A DNA stretch of 64,000 nt from UBA5158 sp040389045 (GCA_040389045.1 JAZKAT010000003.1:5198-69197); one strand, 5' to 3'; counted from the stretch's first letter, positions 1 to 9,019 are shown. Numbers and translations are program-made. The notes: generated by a model from the sequence alone, not told the origin.

Positions 1-482
1 AGAGAGGCATAAGGCGATGCATTTAAACCCAATGTATAACCTTGTTGTTGTATATCAGGTACGATGTTATCCCATAAAATTTTACTATAACCTTTTTGAC
101 GGTGGTTTTTATCGACCAGAAATAAACCTAAAAAGGCTAGCTTTAACTGGTGGTAGCATATCGCCGCCAATGATCCCACCGGCTCGTTATCGGCAAACAA
201 CATGTAGTAACCATTGGTATCCGCGGCTAAAAAAGGTTCGATAGTATGTTGGGTTGGTGTCCATTTTTCCTGTAATGACCAAGTGCTCATCGCGTAATGC
301 ATGTCACTGGCATCCATTCGACAAATGGTTAATTGATCGTTAATTTTTTTGAAAATACGGTTAGGATTAAGCACCGGTTTTTTCGGTGGATTAATTACCT
401 CAAGGTTTGCATTCAATGAAGATAGAATTTTAAATAATGATGCGAACCGTTTCCTGTTTAAAGCTGCTCTGACTAATGACAT
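1..482 (-). CDS. GNAT-family N-acetyltransferase, C-terminus cut by window edge
   Basis: An open frame on the minus strand runs from ATG at 482 to the window edge without a stop (160 codons visible). The segment reading LFLVDKNHRQKGYSKILW fits acetyl-CoA-binding motif A of the GNAT fold (V-x4-R/Q-x2-G-x-S/A), preceded by a beta-strand-rich stretch containing PVGSLAA. GNAT enzymes move an acetyl group from acetyl-CoA to an amine; the substrate cannot be read from sequence. The start is supported by AGGAG about 5 bases upstream. That site overlaps the stop of the small open frame just upstream, which suggests translational coupling. The catalytic C-terminal end lies outside the window. Confidence 0.8.
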   Translation of the reverse strand, partial: MSLVRAALNRKRFASLFKILSSLNANLEVINPPKKPVLNPNRIFKKINDQLTICRMDASDMHYAMSTWSLQEKWTPTQHTIEPFLAADTNGYYMLFADNEPVGSLAAICYHQLKLAFLGLFLVDKNHRQKGYSKILWDNIVPDIQQQGYTLGLNASPYAS

Positions 483-484
483 AT

Positions 485-700
485 TCACTCCTGTATATAT
501 TGGTTGGTTGCTAAAAATTGCAATTTTGCAGTTAACAAATTAATTAATGAATAAACGCGTTGCCAAACATTGTTACTCCAAATATTGTGTTTGCCGCCTG
601 TGGGCTGTTCATAACGGCTGGCAAAGATTCGTTGATAATAATCTCTTTCCTGTAACCGCTCATCATATAAAGCCCAGCAATAAAATGTTGATGCTTGCAT
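485..700 (-). CDS. Possible small protein of unknown function
   Basis: A 71-residue open frame (first codons M-Q-A-S-T-F-Y) ends two bases before the start codon of the GNAT gene. That gene's ribosome-binding site lies across this stop codon, an arrangement typical of coupled genes. I do not recognise the protein: it is hydrophilic and aromatic-rich, with no signal peptide, no membrane segment and no cysteine motif. A longer start at 787 is possible but would overlap the oppositely oriented SRPBCC gene. The weak point is the absence of a ribosome-binding site before the proposed ATG. It may be a non-coding shadow. Confidence 0.3.
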   Translation of the reverse strand: MQASTFYCWALYDERLQERDYYQRIFASRYEQPTGGKHNIWSNNVWQRVYSLINLLTAKLQFLATNQYIQE

Positions 701-712
701 AAGGAGAATAAA

Positions 713-1064
713 ATGTGGCAAATCAGTGAGTCTATCGTTATAAAAGCCGATAAAAATACTATCTGGAATATCTGGAATAAACCTCATGCGTGGCCAGCCT
801 GGGATTTGGAGGTAAAATCCTGTGTTTTACATGGAGAGTTTTACAGATATTGCGCGTTTGCCACTGACTCAGGTAATTTTTGAGCATGTTATGGTTGAGA
901 TAAGCCCCGGTCATACTCAAGTTACCCATACCGTAAAAATCATGGGCATACTTACCTGGTTTTTTTCTCGCGTTATAGGTAAACAAATTGCGAAAGGTTT
1001 ACCACAAGCTTTAAAAAATCTGGCTGCCAAAGCGGAAAGTTGCCCAGCTCCTGAGCTAAGTTAA
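713..1064 (+). pseudogene. SRPBCC (START/polyketide-cyclase-like) gene, broken by deletion and frameshift
   Basis: ATG at 713 follows a good AAGGAG site and opens 42 codons with the N-terminal pattern of small SRPBCC lipid/ligand-binding proteins (W-Q-I-S-E-S-I-V-I-K-A, then W..P..W..WD). After CVLHGEF near 836 the family pattern resumes in another frame at FTDIARLPL and continues to the C-terminal helix ending at 1064. In intact relatives about 30-35 residues (the central strands with G-x-G-x-L) lie between these blocks. They are missing here, so this looks like an internal deletion that also changed frame. The first frame stops at 883. Without the central sheet the fold should not form; I call it a pseudogene. 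Confidence 0.65.
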
Positions 1065-1082
1065 ACGCGACTATTATTTGAA

Positions 1083-1111
1083 TTGACAACTTCCAACACC
1101 TATTTTACTGT
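1083..1111 (+). promoter_or_regulatory. Candidate sigma-70 promoter for the Com1/DsbA-like gene
   Basis: A perfect -35 TTGACA at 1083-1088 is followed by 17 bases and a weaker -10 TACTGT at 1106-1111. The start codon of the next gene is 36 bases downstream, preceded by AAGGAAG. Confidence 0.5.
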
Positions 1112-1147
1112 GGCATCTTCAAACTAATCGAATAAAGGAAGACTTTC

Positions 1148-1924
1148 ATGAAATTAGCTTCAGTATTCACGACGCTTGGTATTGCCAGCGCGTTAGTATT
1201 TGCTCCACTAGCGCAAGCCGACGACCAAAGTTTTAGCCAGGCCCAAAAAGATCAAATGGGCGTCATCATCCATGATTATCTTTTGAAAAATCCCGAAATA
1301 ATCGCCGAAGCTGTGCAAGGCCTGCAGCAAAAACAAATGGACCAAATGCGCTCCAAAGGTAAAGATTCAGCATTAAAAAATGCGGACCAACTTTTTAAAC
1401 AAAGCAACGATCCATCCGCTGGTAATGCCAATGGCAAAGTGACACTGGTAGAATTTTTTGATTACCAATGCCCACATTGCGTCGATATGGAACCGGATGT
1501 GATGGCTACGATTAAGGCAAATCCTGATCTGCGCGTCATCTATAAAGAATTCCCTATCCGCGGTCAAGTCTCGGTCATGGCTTCCAAAGCGGCGCTGGCT
1601 GCTCTGAAACAAGGCAAGTATCCACAGTTTCATGATTTGTTAATGCAAAACGCGCAATCTTTATCGCAAGAGAAAATCATGGAGTTGGCAAAATCAATCG
1701 GTCTTGACACGAAAAAATTAAAGACGGATATGGATAGCCCAGATGTTGATGCGCAAATCAAAGCGAATTATAAACTCGCCCAGGATTTACAACTTTATGG
1801 TACACCCGCATTCTTTATCGTAACCACAGCGCTGCCTAAAGATGCTAAAGGCGTAGAATTTATTCCTGGCCAGGTTGATCAGAAGACGTTGCAAACTACG
1901 ATTGATAAAGTGAAAAGCGAATAG
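1148..1924 (+). CDS. Com1-like periplasmic thiol:disulfide oxidoreductase (DsbA family)
   Basis: A 258-residue exported thioredoxin-fold protein. Residues 1-24 form a signal peptide ending A-Q-A/D. Residues 25-95 are a helical, Gln/Lys-rich N-terminal region typical of the Com1/DsbA2 group, where it serves for dimerisation or membrane association. The redox motif CPHC is at 108-111 in an F-F-D-Y-Q-C context, and the cis-proline loop G-T-P at 218-220. The length and layout match Coxiella Com1 and Legionella DsbA2 rather than the shorter E. coli DsbA. Expected role: oxidation or isomerisation of disulfides in envelope or secreted proteins. ATG at 1148 has a strong AAGGAAG site and it looks monocistronic. 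Confidence 0.9.
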   Translation: MKLASVFTTLGIASALVFAPLAQADDQSFSQAQKDQMGVIIHDYLLKNPEIIAEAVQGLQQKQMDQMRSKGKDSALKNADQLFKQSNDPSAGNANGKVTLVEFFDYQCPHCVDMEPDVMATIKANPDLRVIYKEFPIRGQVSVMASKAALAALKQGKYPQFHDLLMQNAQSLSQEKIMELAKSIGLDTKKLKTDMDSPDVDAQIKANYKLAQDLQLYGTPAFFIVTTALPKDAKGVEFIPGQVDQKTLQTTIDKVKSE

Positions 1925-1947
1925 TACACACGGTCGTCCACTTGGCT

Positions 1948-1973
1948 GTCATTCCCGTGCAAGCGGGAATGAC
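1948..1973. repeat. Palindromic repeat family 1, compact single-arm copy
   Basis: A 26-bp near-perfect palindrome (GTCATTCCCG, central TGCAAG, CGGGAATGAC) lies in the 79-base gap between the Com1-like gene and aroE. It is one of eight copies of the same family in the window and may act as a hairpin at the end of the upstream mRNA. Confidence 0.85.
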
Positions 1974-2003
1974 TGTTAAGTTTTTCAAAAATGTCAGTTG
2001 CCT

Positions 2004-2774
2004 ATGCCGCACTTCGCCGTAATCGGAAATCCAGCCCACCACAGCAAATCCCCGCTCATTCATCAATTATTCGCTGAGCAAACCGGCATTGCATTGACTT
2101 ACACCACGCTGGAAGTCGAAAACGCTGATTTTAAGCAGACGGTCTTAAATTTTCCCGGTCAAGGCTTGAATGTTACCCAGCCTTATAAACAACAAGCCTG
2201 TCACCTCGTTGATAAGCTTTCAGACCGCGCCCAGCGTGCGCAAGCTATCAATACCATCAAATATAACGTCGATGGCTCCCGCTACGGTGATAACACCGAC
2301 GGTGCGGGCTTGATAAAAGATCTCACCATCAACAAGCAACTAATCTTAAAAGATAAACAAATTTTAATTCTAGGCGCGGGCGGGGCGGCGCGAGGTATCA
2401 TTCAATCCCTATTAAATGAATCCCCCGCTAACCTGATAATTGCCAACCGTACTTATGCGAAAGCCGTTGCGCTGGCCCATCAATTTAACGAGCCTATCGC
2501 CTGCCCATTAGCCGATTTGGCAAACCACCCAGTCGACCTTGTGATTAATGCGGCAAACTTGACTGCCGTACCACCTATTAATTTAATCGCTAAAAGTTGC
2601 TGTTATGACCTGTCTTATGGCCAGGCTACGCCTTTTTTACAATGGGCAAAACAACAAGGCATAAACCATTGGGACGGTATAGGCATGCTGGTAGAACAAG
2701 CCGCCGCCGCCTTTTTTGTGTGGCATAATATTTACCCAGATACCAAAAGAGCCCTACAGATATTGGCAAATTAA
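2004..2774 (+). CDS. aroE: Shikimate dehydrogenase (NADP+)
   Basis: AroE reduces 3-dehydroshikimate to shikimate, the fourth step of aromatic amino acid and chorismate synthesis; aroA (step 6) lies at 38.3 kb. From ATG 2004 (256 aa) the substrate site S-K-S is at residues 14-16, the catalytic Lys is K62 in N-V-T-x-P-Y-K, N-T-D-G at 97-100 carries the catalytic Asp, and the NADP-binding glycine loop G-A-G-G-A-A-R-G is at 124-131. A TTG at 1998 in the same frame would add two residues; neither start has a clear ribosome-binding site and I prefer the ATG. Length is close to the family norm (about 270). Confidence 0.95.
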   Translation: MPHFAVIGNPAHHSKSPLIHQLFAEQTGIALTYTTLEVENADFKQTVLNFPGQGLNVTQPYKQQACHLVDKLSDRAQRAQAINTIKYNVDGSRYGDNTDGAGLIKDLTINKQLILKDKQILILGAGGAARGIIQSLLNESPANLIIANRTYAKAVALAHQFNEPIACPLADLANHPVDLVINAANLTAVPPINLIAKSCCYDLSYGQATPFLQWAKQQGINHWDGIGMLVEQAAAAFFVWHNIYPDTKRALQILAN

Positions 2775-2845
2775 TTGGCATATATCCCTTCTTTACTCTA
2801 TACTTTCCCGGTAGCTAGCTCCCTGATTATAGATTTTTCTTTTAC

Positions 2846-2874
2846 TTGAATATTCAGACTCACTTCTATAGAAT
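2846..2874 (+). promoter_or_regulatory. Sigma-70 promoter for the initiator tRNA / rimP-nusA-infB operon
   Basis: TTGAAT at 2846-2851, a 17-base spacer, and TAGAAT at 2869-2874. Transcription would start near 2881, five bases before the mature 5' end of the tRNA at 2886. Both boxes match five of six consensus bases. Confidence 0.7.
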
Positions 2875-2885
2875 GTCGCTGTTAT

Positions 2886-2962
<77 letters not shown>

Positions 2963-2980
2963 AATATTTAACAAAATTTT

Positions 2981-3004
2981 AAACCCCGAATGGGGTTTTT
3001 TATT
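2981..3004 (+). terminator. Intrinsic terminator/attenuator between tRNA-fMet and rimP
   Basis: AAACCCC, loop GAAT, GGGGTTT, then a run of T with one A. It probably ends part of the transcripts after the tRNA and lets the rest read into rimP, giving different levels of tRNA and protein products. Confidence 0.8.
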
Positions 3005-3025
3005 TTCAGATAACAGAAAAGAGCT

Positions 3026-3487
3026 ATGAGTTTAAAAGAAAAGACACTACGTGATCAATTAGCCAATCTAATAGAAGGGTTGGGTTATGAGTTTGTTGGC
3101 TGTGAATTGAATCAAAGCCGGCAGGGTGGCTTGTTGCGTATTTATTTAGATAAAGAAAACGGTGTCACAATTGATGATTGTACAATTGTAAGCCGTCAAG
3201 TAAGTGCGATGTTAGATGTCGAGGACCCGATCCAGGGAAAGTATACCTTAGAAGTTTCATCACCGGGCCTTGACCGGCCGCTGTTTGAAATCGGGCACTA
3301 CCGGAAAGTGATGGGTAGTCAGATTAAGGTACGATTGTATGCGCCATTGGATGGTCGTCGTAATTTTGTAGGTGTTTTGCTCCGCGTGGAAGAAGACAAG
3401 ATTGTGATCTTGGTTGATTTGACCGAGTTTACGCTACCTTTTTCTAACATTGAAAAAGCAAAATTGGTTGCGGATATTGCTAAGTGA
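3026..3487 (+). CDS. rimP: Ribosome maturation factor RimP
   Basis: RimP helps assemble the head of the 30S subunit, acting before the S9/S19 group of proteins joins. The 153-residue product has the usual two domains: an alpha/beta N-terminal domain (about 1-80, containing E-V-S-S-P-G-L-D-R-P-L-F, the family signature) and a C-terminal SH3-like barrel (about 85-153, ending in the F-S-N-I-E-K-A-K-L pattern). ATG 3026 lies 22 bases after the attenuator. nusA begins 16 bases downstream, the conserved operon order. Confidence 0.95.
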   Translation: MSLKEKTLRDQLANLIEGLGYEFVGCELNQSRQGGLLRIYLDKENGVTIDDCTIVSRQVSAMLDVEDPIQGKYTLEVSSPGLDRPLFEIGHYRKVMGSQIKVRLYAPLDGRRNFVGVLLRVEEDKIVILVDLTEFTLPFSNIEKAKLVADIAK

Positions 3488-3503
3488 TTGAGGGCTTTAA
3501 GCG

Positions 3504-5006
3504 ATGAACAAAGAAATTTTATTAGTAGTAGAAGCAGTATCCAACGAAAAAGGTGTTAACCCCGACGTTATCTTCGAGGCGATTGAAGCCGCGCTGGAAA
3601 TGGCCACCAAAAAGCGTGCTGGTGAAGAAATTGATGTCAAAGTGACTATAGACCGTAAAACCGGCGACTATCATACGGTGCGTCGCTGGTTGATATTGGA
3701 TGAAGCTGACGAAGAAGATTTGGATAATGATGGTTTGACCAACTTGTTTTTAAAACAAGTCAGTGACAAGCATCCTGAATTGAAAGCCGGACAGTATCTG
3801 GAAGAACCCATGGAATCCGTGGAGTTCGGTCGTATTGCTGCGCAAAAAGCCAAACAAGTTATCGTCCAGAAAGTCCAGGAAGCCGAACGCTCCCAGGTGG
3901 CGAATGCTTACCGTGAACGCCTTGGTACATTAGTGAATGGCGTAGTGAAAAAAGTAACACGCGATTACATCCTATTGGATTTAAGTAATAATGCCGAAGC
4001 CATGCTGCCACGCACCGAAATGATTCCGCATGAAGCTATGCGTATGGGTGATAGAATTCGCGCTTATTTATTTGAAGTGCGCTCGGATCAAAAAGGCCCG
4101 CAAATGGTAGTGAGCCGCACTCGCCCAGAAATGCTGGTCGAACTTTTTAAAATTGAAGTGCCCGAAATTGGTGAAGAACTCATTGAAATTCGTGGTGCCG
4201 CTCGGGACCCAGGTTCACGCGCTAAAATCGCCGTGAAAACCAACGATGGCCGTATTGATCCGATTGGCGCTTGCGTAGGTATGCGTGGTTCACGCGTCCA
4301 GGCCGTGTCCGGTGAATTAGGGGGCGAGCGTATTGATATTGTATTGTGGGATGATACACCCGCCCAGTTAGTGATTAATGCCATGGCCCCCGCGGAAGTT
4401 GCCTCCATCATTGTTGATGAAGATAGCCGCACCATGGACCTCGCCGTGAAAGAAGAACAATTGTCACAAGCGATTGGTCGTGGCGGTCAAAACGTACGCT
4501 TGGCCAGTGAGTTAACCGGCTGGACGTTGAATGTGATGACAGAAACGCAAGCCAAAGCTAAAACCGCTGCCGAAGAAGAAACCGTCCTCGGTTTATTCAG
4601 AGACAAGTTAGGCGTTGATGATGACATCGCGCAAATCCTCGCGGGCGAAGGCTTTTCTTCACTGGAAGAAATTGCTTATGTGCCAGTGCAGGAAATGCTG
4701 GAAATTGATGGCTTCGACACCGAACTGGTTGAAGCATTGCGGGAACGCGCTAAAGCGGCGTTACTCACCAAAGCGATTGCGCAAGAGCAAGAGCTGGATA
4801 GTGAACCCGCGGAAGATTTACTGGAAATGGATGGTATGGATAAACAAATCGCTTATATGTTAGCGCGCAATGGCATCATTACCAGAGAAGATTTAGCTGA
4901 ACAGTCAGTAGATGACTTGCTAGAGCTTGGGGAAATTGACGAATCAACAGCCGCCAAGTTAATAATGACAGCCCGTAAACCATGGTTTGATGAAGATCAC
5001 GCTTGA
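3504..5006 (+). CDS. nusA: Transcription termination/antitermination factor NusA
   Basis: NusA binds RNA polymerase and nascent RNA, promoting pausing, intrinsic termination and antitermination complexes. The 500-aa product has the full gammaproteobacterial layout: polymerase-binding N-terminal domain (1-130), S1 domain (about 136-200), two KH domains with loops G-M-R-G-S-R (about 259-264) and G-R-G-G-Q-N (about 325-330), and two C-terminal acidic repeats (about 355-425 and 430-500), which in E. coli contact the polymerase alpha subunit. It overlaps nothing upstream and ends 19 bases before the chosen infB start. Confidence 0.97.
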   Translation: MNKEILLVVEAVSNEKGVNPDVIFEAIEAALEMATKKRAGEEIDVKVTIDRKTGDYHTVRRWLILDEADEEDLDNDGLTNLFLKQVSDKHPELKAGQYLEEPMESVEFGRIAAQKAKQVIVQKVQEAERSQVANAYRERLGTLVNGVVKKVTRDYILLDLSNNAEAMLPRTEMIPHEAMRMGDRIRAYLFEVRSDQKGPQMVVSRTRPEMLVELFKIEVPEIGEELIEIRGAARDPGSRAKIAVKTNDGRIDPIGACVGMRGSRVQAVSGELGGERIDIVLWDDTPAQLVINAMAPAEVASIIVDEDSRTMDLAVKEEQLSQAIGRGGQNVRLASELTGWTLNVMTETQAKAKTAAEEETVLGLFRDKLGVDDDIAQILAGEGFSSLEEIAYVPVQEMLEIDGFDTELVEALRERAKAALLTKAIAQEQELDSEPAEDLLEMDGMDKQIAYMLARNGIITREDLAEQSVDDLLELGEIDESTAAKLIMTARKPWFDEDHA

Positions 5007-5025
5007 GCGGGAAGTAGGGGACAAG

Positions 5026-7626
5026 ATGGTAAACAATGATATGCCAGCGCCAGAAAAAAAAGGTGCAGTAAAGAAAGCAACTAAGTCCGGTGTGTCAGTG
5101 AAACAACTGGCTACGGATATTGGCGTGTCTGAAGAACGCTTGCTGCTGCAATTTAAAGATGCTCGCATTAATGTGGTTAGCATTGACGATATTGTTTCAG
5201 AAGAAGAAAAGCAAAAATTATTGCGTTACCTGCAACAAAATCATGGCGCGAAGTCTGACAGCGCGCCAGAAAAAATTGTTTTGCGCCGTGCAAAAACCAG
5301 CGAAATCAAAGTACACGGTTCCCAGGGCGCAAAAAAAACCATTAGCGTTCAAGTCCGCAAAAAACGCACCTTCGTAAAACGTCCGTTAGCGGAAGAAGAA
5401 GCTAAACTCAAACTTGCTGAAGCGGAAAGCTTACCGGCGGGTGAAGAAAATACGACAGTATCCAGCGTAGAAGTCACTCCGACTACTGCTTTGGATGCTG
5501 GCGCAACGGTTGCCGCGACGCCGGAAGCAGCGTTGCTCGAGCCAGTGAGTACTGAAAAAACCACTACCGAAACCGAAGAAAAACCTAAAGTGGCTGGCGC
5601 TGTCGTTGGCGATAAGCGTCACAAACGTCATGACACCCCTGAAATTGAAGATGAACGCCCGAAAAAGAAAAAGAAAGGTCGCGGCAGAGGCGGTGAAGAA
5701 GAAAATAATTTTGGCAAAGTAGTATTGGGCAAAGGCCCCGCGCGTCTTAGTTTAGTATTAAGCGAAGAAGGCGATGACATGTTAGGCGGCCAACGCCGTA
5801 GACGTGGCAAAATGCGCAAACACCAGCCGGTACAGGTGCAGGCATTTACTAAACCCACCGCACCTATTGTGCATGAAGTGGGTGTGCCAGAAACCATTAG
5901 CGTGGCTGACCTCGCGAACAAAATGACCGTGAAAGCGGCTGAAGTTATCAAAGTCATGATGAAGATGGGCGCGATTGTCACGATTAACCAGGTGCTGGAC
6001 CAGGACACCGCGATATTAGTCGTGCAGGAACTGGGACACAAAGCCAAGACCATCAGTTCTTACGCGCTGGAAGAAGCATTAACCAAAGATATTGAAGTTG
6101 CCGGCGAAGCTACATTCCGCGCGCCAGTGGTTACCATTATGGGTCACGTTGATCATGGTAAAACTTCTTTACTCGATTACATACGCACCACGAAAGTTAC
6201 CGCAGGTGAAGCCGGTGGTATTACCCAGCACATAGGCGCATACCATGTGGAAACTCCTAAAGGTGTAGTTACCTTTTTGGATACGCCAGGTCACGCGGCA
6301 TTTACGTTAATGCGCGCACGTGGCGCCAAGTTGACAGATATTGTCGTACTGGTCGTTGCTGCGGATGATGGCGTTATGCCACAAACCGTTGAAGCTATCA
6401 ATCACGCCAAAGCCGCCAATGTTCCCATTATTGTGGCGATTAACAAAATTGATAAACACGAAGCCGATCCAGACCGTGTTAAAAATGAATTAGCGAAATA
6501 CGAATTGATTCCGGAAGAATGGGGCGGTGAAACCATGTTCGTGCCTATTTCCGCGAAAACCGGCGCTAACATTGATAATTTGCTGGATTCGATTTTAGTG
6601 CAGGCTGAAGTACTGGACTTGAAAGCTATTGTAAATTGTCCGGCGCGAGGCGTAGTGATTGAATCACGTCTGGATAAAGGTCGCGGTGCGGTTGCCAGTG
6701 TACTGGTACAACAAGGCACGTTGCATAAAGGCGACTTGGTGTTAATGGGTTTTGAATACGGTCGCGTACGCGCTCTGTTTGATGAAACCGGTAAAAACAT
6801 TAACGATGCAGGCCCTTCTATTCCAGTAGAAATACTCGGTTTGTCTGGCACACCTAACGCCGGTGATGAATTTGTTGTGGTTTCCGATGAAAAACGCGCG
6901 CGTGAAGTGGCGATGTTCCGTCAAGGCAAATTCCGCGAAGTCAAACTCGCGCGTCAAAACGCTTCCAAGCTTGAAAATATCATGCTGCGTATGGGCGAAG
7001 AAAAAACCAGCAGCCTGACCTTGAATATTTTATTGAAGACTGACGTGCAAGGTTCCGCCGAAGCTTTATCACAGGCATTATCCGATTTATCGGGTGATGA
7101 AGTGAAAGTTAAAATTATTTCCAGCGGCATAGGCGGCATCAATGAAACGGATGTGAACCTGGCCCTGGCCTCGGATGCGATTATCATAGGCTTTAATGTC
7201 CGTGCTAACGTTGAAGCACGCAAGCTGATTGAAGCTGAGCGTGTGGATGTTCACTATCACAGTATTATTTATAATGTGATTGATGAAGTGAAGCGGGCGA
7301 TCAGTGGCTTCATGGCGCCGGAAATCCAGGAAAAAATTACCGGTCTTGCCGAAGTGCGCGATGTATTCAGATCATCGAAAATTGGCGCGATCGCCGGTTG
7401 TATGGTGTTGGAAGGCACGATCAAGCGTAACAATCCAATTCGCGTATTGCGTGATAACATTGTGGTATTTGAAGGTGTACTGGAATCACTGCGTCGCTTC
7501 AAGGATGACGTAGGTGAAGTACGCGCGGGCATGGAGTGTGGTATTGGTGTGAAGAGTTACAACGATATCAAACCAGGCGATCAAATTGAAGTTTTCGAAA
7601 AAATTGAGATCAAGCGGACACTCTAA
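5026..7626 (+). CDS. infB: Translation initiation factor IF-2
   Basis: IF-2 is the GTPase that brings formyl-Met-tRNA to the 30S subunit and promotes subunit joining. From ATG 5026 the product is 866 aa: N-terminal domain (V-K-Q-L-A-T-D-I-G near 25), a long charged Lys/Glu linker, a second IF2_N domain near 290-340, the G domain (GHVDHGKTS 373-381, DTPGH 419-423, NKID 473-476) and the C-terminal initiator-tRNA-binding domains. ATG 5026 has AGGGG five bases upstream; in-frame TTG 4987 and ATG 4990 would overlap nusA and lack a binding site. A shorter internal IF-2 isoform may also exist, as in enterics, but I did not locate its start. Confidence 0.96.
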   Translation: MVNNDMPAPEKKGAVKKATKSGVSVKQLATDIGVSEERLLLQFKDARINVVSIDDIVSEEEKQKLLRYLQQNHGAKSDSAPEKIVLRRAKTSEIKVHGSQGAKKTISVQVRKKRTFVKRPLAEEEAKLKLAEAESLPAGEENTTVSSVEVTPTTALDAGATVAATPEAALLEPVSTEKTTTETEEKPKVAGAVVGDKRHKRHDTPEIEDERPKKKKKGRGRGGEEENNFGKVVLGKGPARLSLVLSEEGDDMLGGQRRRRGKMRKHQPVQVQAFTKPTAPIVHEVGVPETISVADLANKMTVKAAEVIKVMMKMGAIVTINQVLDQDTAILVVQELGHKAKTISSYALEEALTKDIEVAGEATFRAPVVTIMGHVDHGKTSLLDYIRTTKVTAGEAGGITQHIGAYHVETPKGVVTFLDTPGHAAFTLMRARGAKLTDIVVLVVAADDGVMPQTVEAINHAKAANVPIIVAINKIDKHEADPDRVKNELAKYELIPEEWGGETMFVPISAKTGANIDNLLDSILVQAEVLDLKAIVNCPARGVVIESRLDKGRGAVASVLVQQGTLHKGDLVLMGFEYGRVRALFDETGKNINDAGPSIPVEILGLSGTPNAGDEFVVVSDEKRAREVAMFRQGKFREVKLARQNASKLENIMLRMGEEKTSSLTLNILLKTDVQGSAEALSQALSDLSGDEVKVKIISSGIGGINETDVNLALASDAIIIGFNVRANVEARKLIEAERVDVHYHSIIYNVIDEVKRAISGFMAPEIQEKITGLAEVRDVFRSSKIGAIAGCMVLEGTIKRNNPIRVLRDNIVVFEGVLESLRRFKDDVGEVRAGMECGIGVKSYNDIKPGDQIEVFEKIEIKRTL

Positions 7627-7628
7627 AA

Positions 7629-7994
7629 ATGGCACAAGGCAATCGCATGGCGCGCATCGCTAACCTGGTGCAGACTACGTTAGCGGATATTTTATTGAAA
7701 GAATCCGAAGACACTCGATTTGGTATGGTAACTATTACCAGTGTGAGTCTGGCGCGTGATATGTCCAGTGCCAAAGTGTTTGTCAGTATCTGGGATGAAG
7801 AAAAAGTCAAAGAAACGATTGCCGCGCTCAACAACGCTTCCAAATATTTACGTTACGCGCTGGCGCAAAGCAAAATTGAAATGCGCATCATCCCCGAGTT
7901 GAAATTTGTTTATGATGATTCCACTGTGCGTGGCAATCGCATTTCCTCTTTGCTTAACAAGGCATTAAAAGATACTAAGACTGAAGATGAATAA
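7629..7994 (+). CDS. rbfA: 30S ribosome-binding factor RbfA
   Basis: RbfA binds free 30S particles and assists late 16S rRNA 5'-end processing and cold-shock adaptation. The 121-aa product begins two bases after the infB stop and its stop codon lies inside the first codons of truB (8-base overlap), so the three are translationally linked. The KH-type core shows V-T-I-T-S-V-x-L-A-R-D near 30-42 and the conserved L-R-x-x-L-A kink near 75. Length is normal. Confidence 0.95.
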   Translation: MAQGNRMARIANLVQTTLADILLKESEDTRFGMVTITSVSLARDMSSAKVFVSIWDEEKVKETIAALNNASKYLRYALAQSKIEMRIIPELKFVYDDSTVRGNRISSLLNKALKDTKTEDE

Positions 7995-8917
7995 ACTGCT
8001 CGCCGAAAATGTAAACGGTATTTTGTTATTGGATAAACCCACCGGCATGACCTCCAATGGCGTGCTGCAAGTCATTAAACGTTTATTCGCTGCGAAAAAA
8101 GCCGGTCACACCGGCAGTCTCGATCCTTCCGCCACTGGCATGTTACCAATTTGTTTTGGCGAAGCGACCAAGCTTTGCCAGTTTTTATTGGAAGCCAATA
8201 AAAATTATCAAGTGACAGTGCGGCTGGGGGTGCGTACTGCTACCGGTGACGCGGATGGTGAAGTGATTGCTACGCAACCGGTAATCAATGTGACGCATGA
8301 GCGGTTGCTGCAAGTGTTGAAGCAATTTACCGGCAGTATTGAACAAATTCCGCCGATGTTTTCCGCGGTAAAAATTAATGGTAAAGCGCTGTATAAATTA
8401 GCGCGCCGGGGCATTGAAATTGACCGACAACCGCGGCGTGTGACGATTTCAAAATTAGATTTAATTGAATTTAACGAAAATACTTTTGTGCTGGATGTGC
8501 ATTGCAGTAAGGGCACTTATATCCGCGCTTTGGCGGATGATATAGGTCAGGCTTTGCAATGCGGCGGCCATGTCGCGGCTTTGCGCCGCATGGCGGTGGC
8601 ACCCTATCAGGCAAACCAAGATGTCAACGGTGGATGAATTGATAGCAATTCATGCCGAGCATGGTTTGACGGTATTACGCCGTAGCCTGCTGCCGATTGA
8701 AACTTCGGCGCAGAATTTTCCGGCTATCAAATTGTCTGCGGCGGCCGCTTTTTACCTGCGTATGGGTAATCCGGTCATGACCGGCCAGCTTAAAACCAGC
8801 GGCTTAATCAGGATTTTTGCGGATGATGGCAGTTTTATGGGTATTGGGGAAATGCTGGAAGATGGACGCGTCACGCCTAAGCGATTGATTAATAATCTTA
8901 AAAAGATAGCTGTGTAA
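7987..8917 (+). pseudogene. truB: tRNA pseudouridine(55) synthase TruB, split by a +1 frameshift
   Basis: TruB makes pseudouridine 55 in the T-loop of tRNAs. The first frame (7987-8637, 216 aa) holds the whole catalytic core, including the G-S-L-D-P-S-A-T-G motif with catalytic D46, and stops with TGA just after the motif L-R-R-M-A-V-A-P-Y. The C-terminal RNA-binding (PUA-like) domain continues in the next frame (readable from ATG 8621 to 8917, about 98 aa, with P-V-M-T-G and G-R-V-T-P-K-R-L). Together they give the normal family length of about 300. One extra base near 8612-8621 would explain it; there is no long homopolymer there. ATG 8621 overlaps the upstream stop, so two separate chains by coupled re-initiation are possible. 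It could also be a sequencing error. Confidence 0.85.
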
Positions 8918-8954
8918 AATATTTCTGCCCCATCCTCGAAAATGTATAAATTAT

Positions 8955-8987
8955 TTCCATAATGGCTAAAAATCAATTAAAATAAGC
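8955..8987 (+). promoter_or_regulatory. Candidate promoter of the unknown gene at 9020
   Basis: TTCCAT at 8955-8960, 17 bases, TAAAAT at 8978-8983, then AAGC. The ten-base string TAAAATAAGC, followed a little later by ATTTAACTTT, recurs upstream of the unknown gene at 12675. The -35 box is weak. Confidence 0.4.
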
Positions 8988-9019
8988 ACCTATTTAACTT
9001 TAAACGAGTGATGTTAGCT

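Noticed and set aside
4088..4435. Minus-strand open frame of 115 codons inside nusA
   Set aside because: Shadow frame of a gene with clear KH-domain coding; Ser/Thr/Pro-rich noise.
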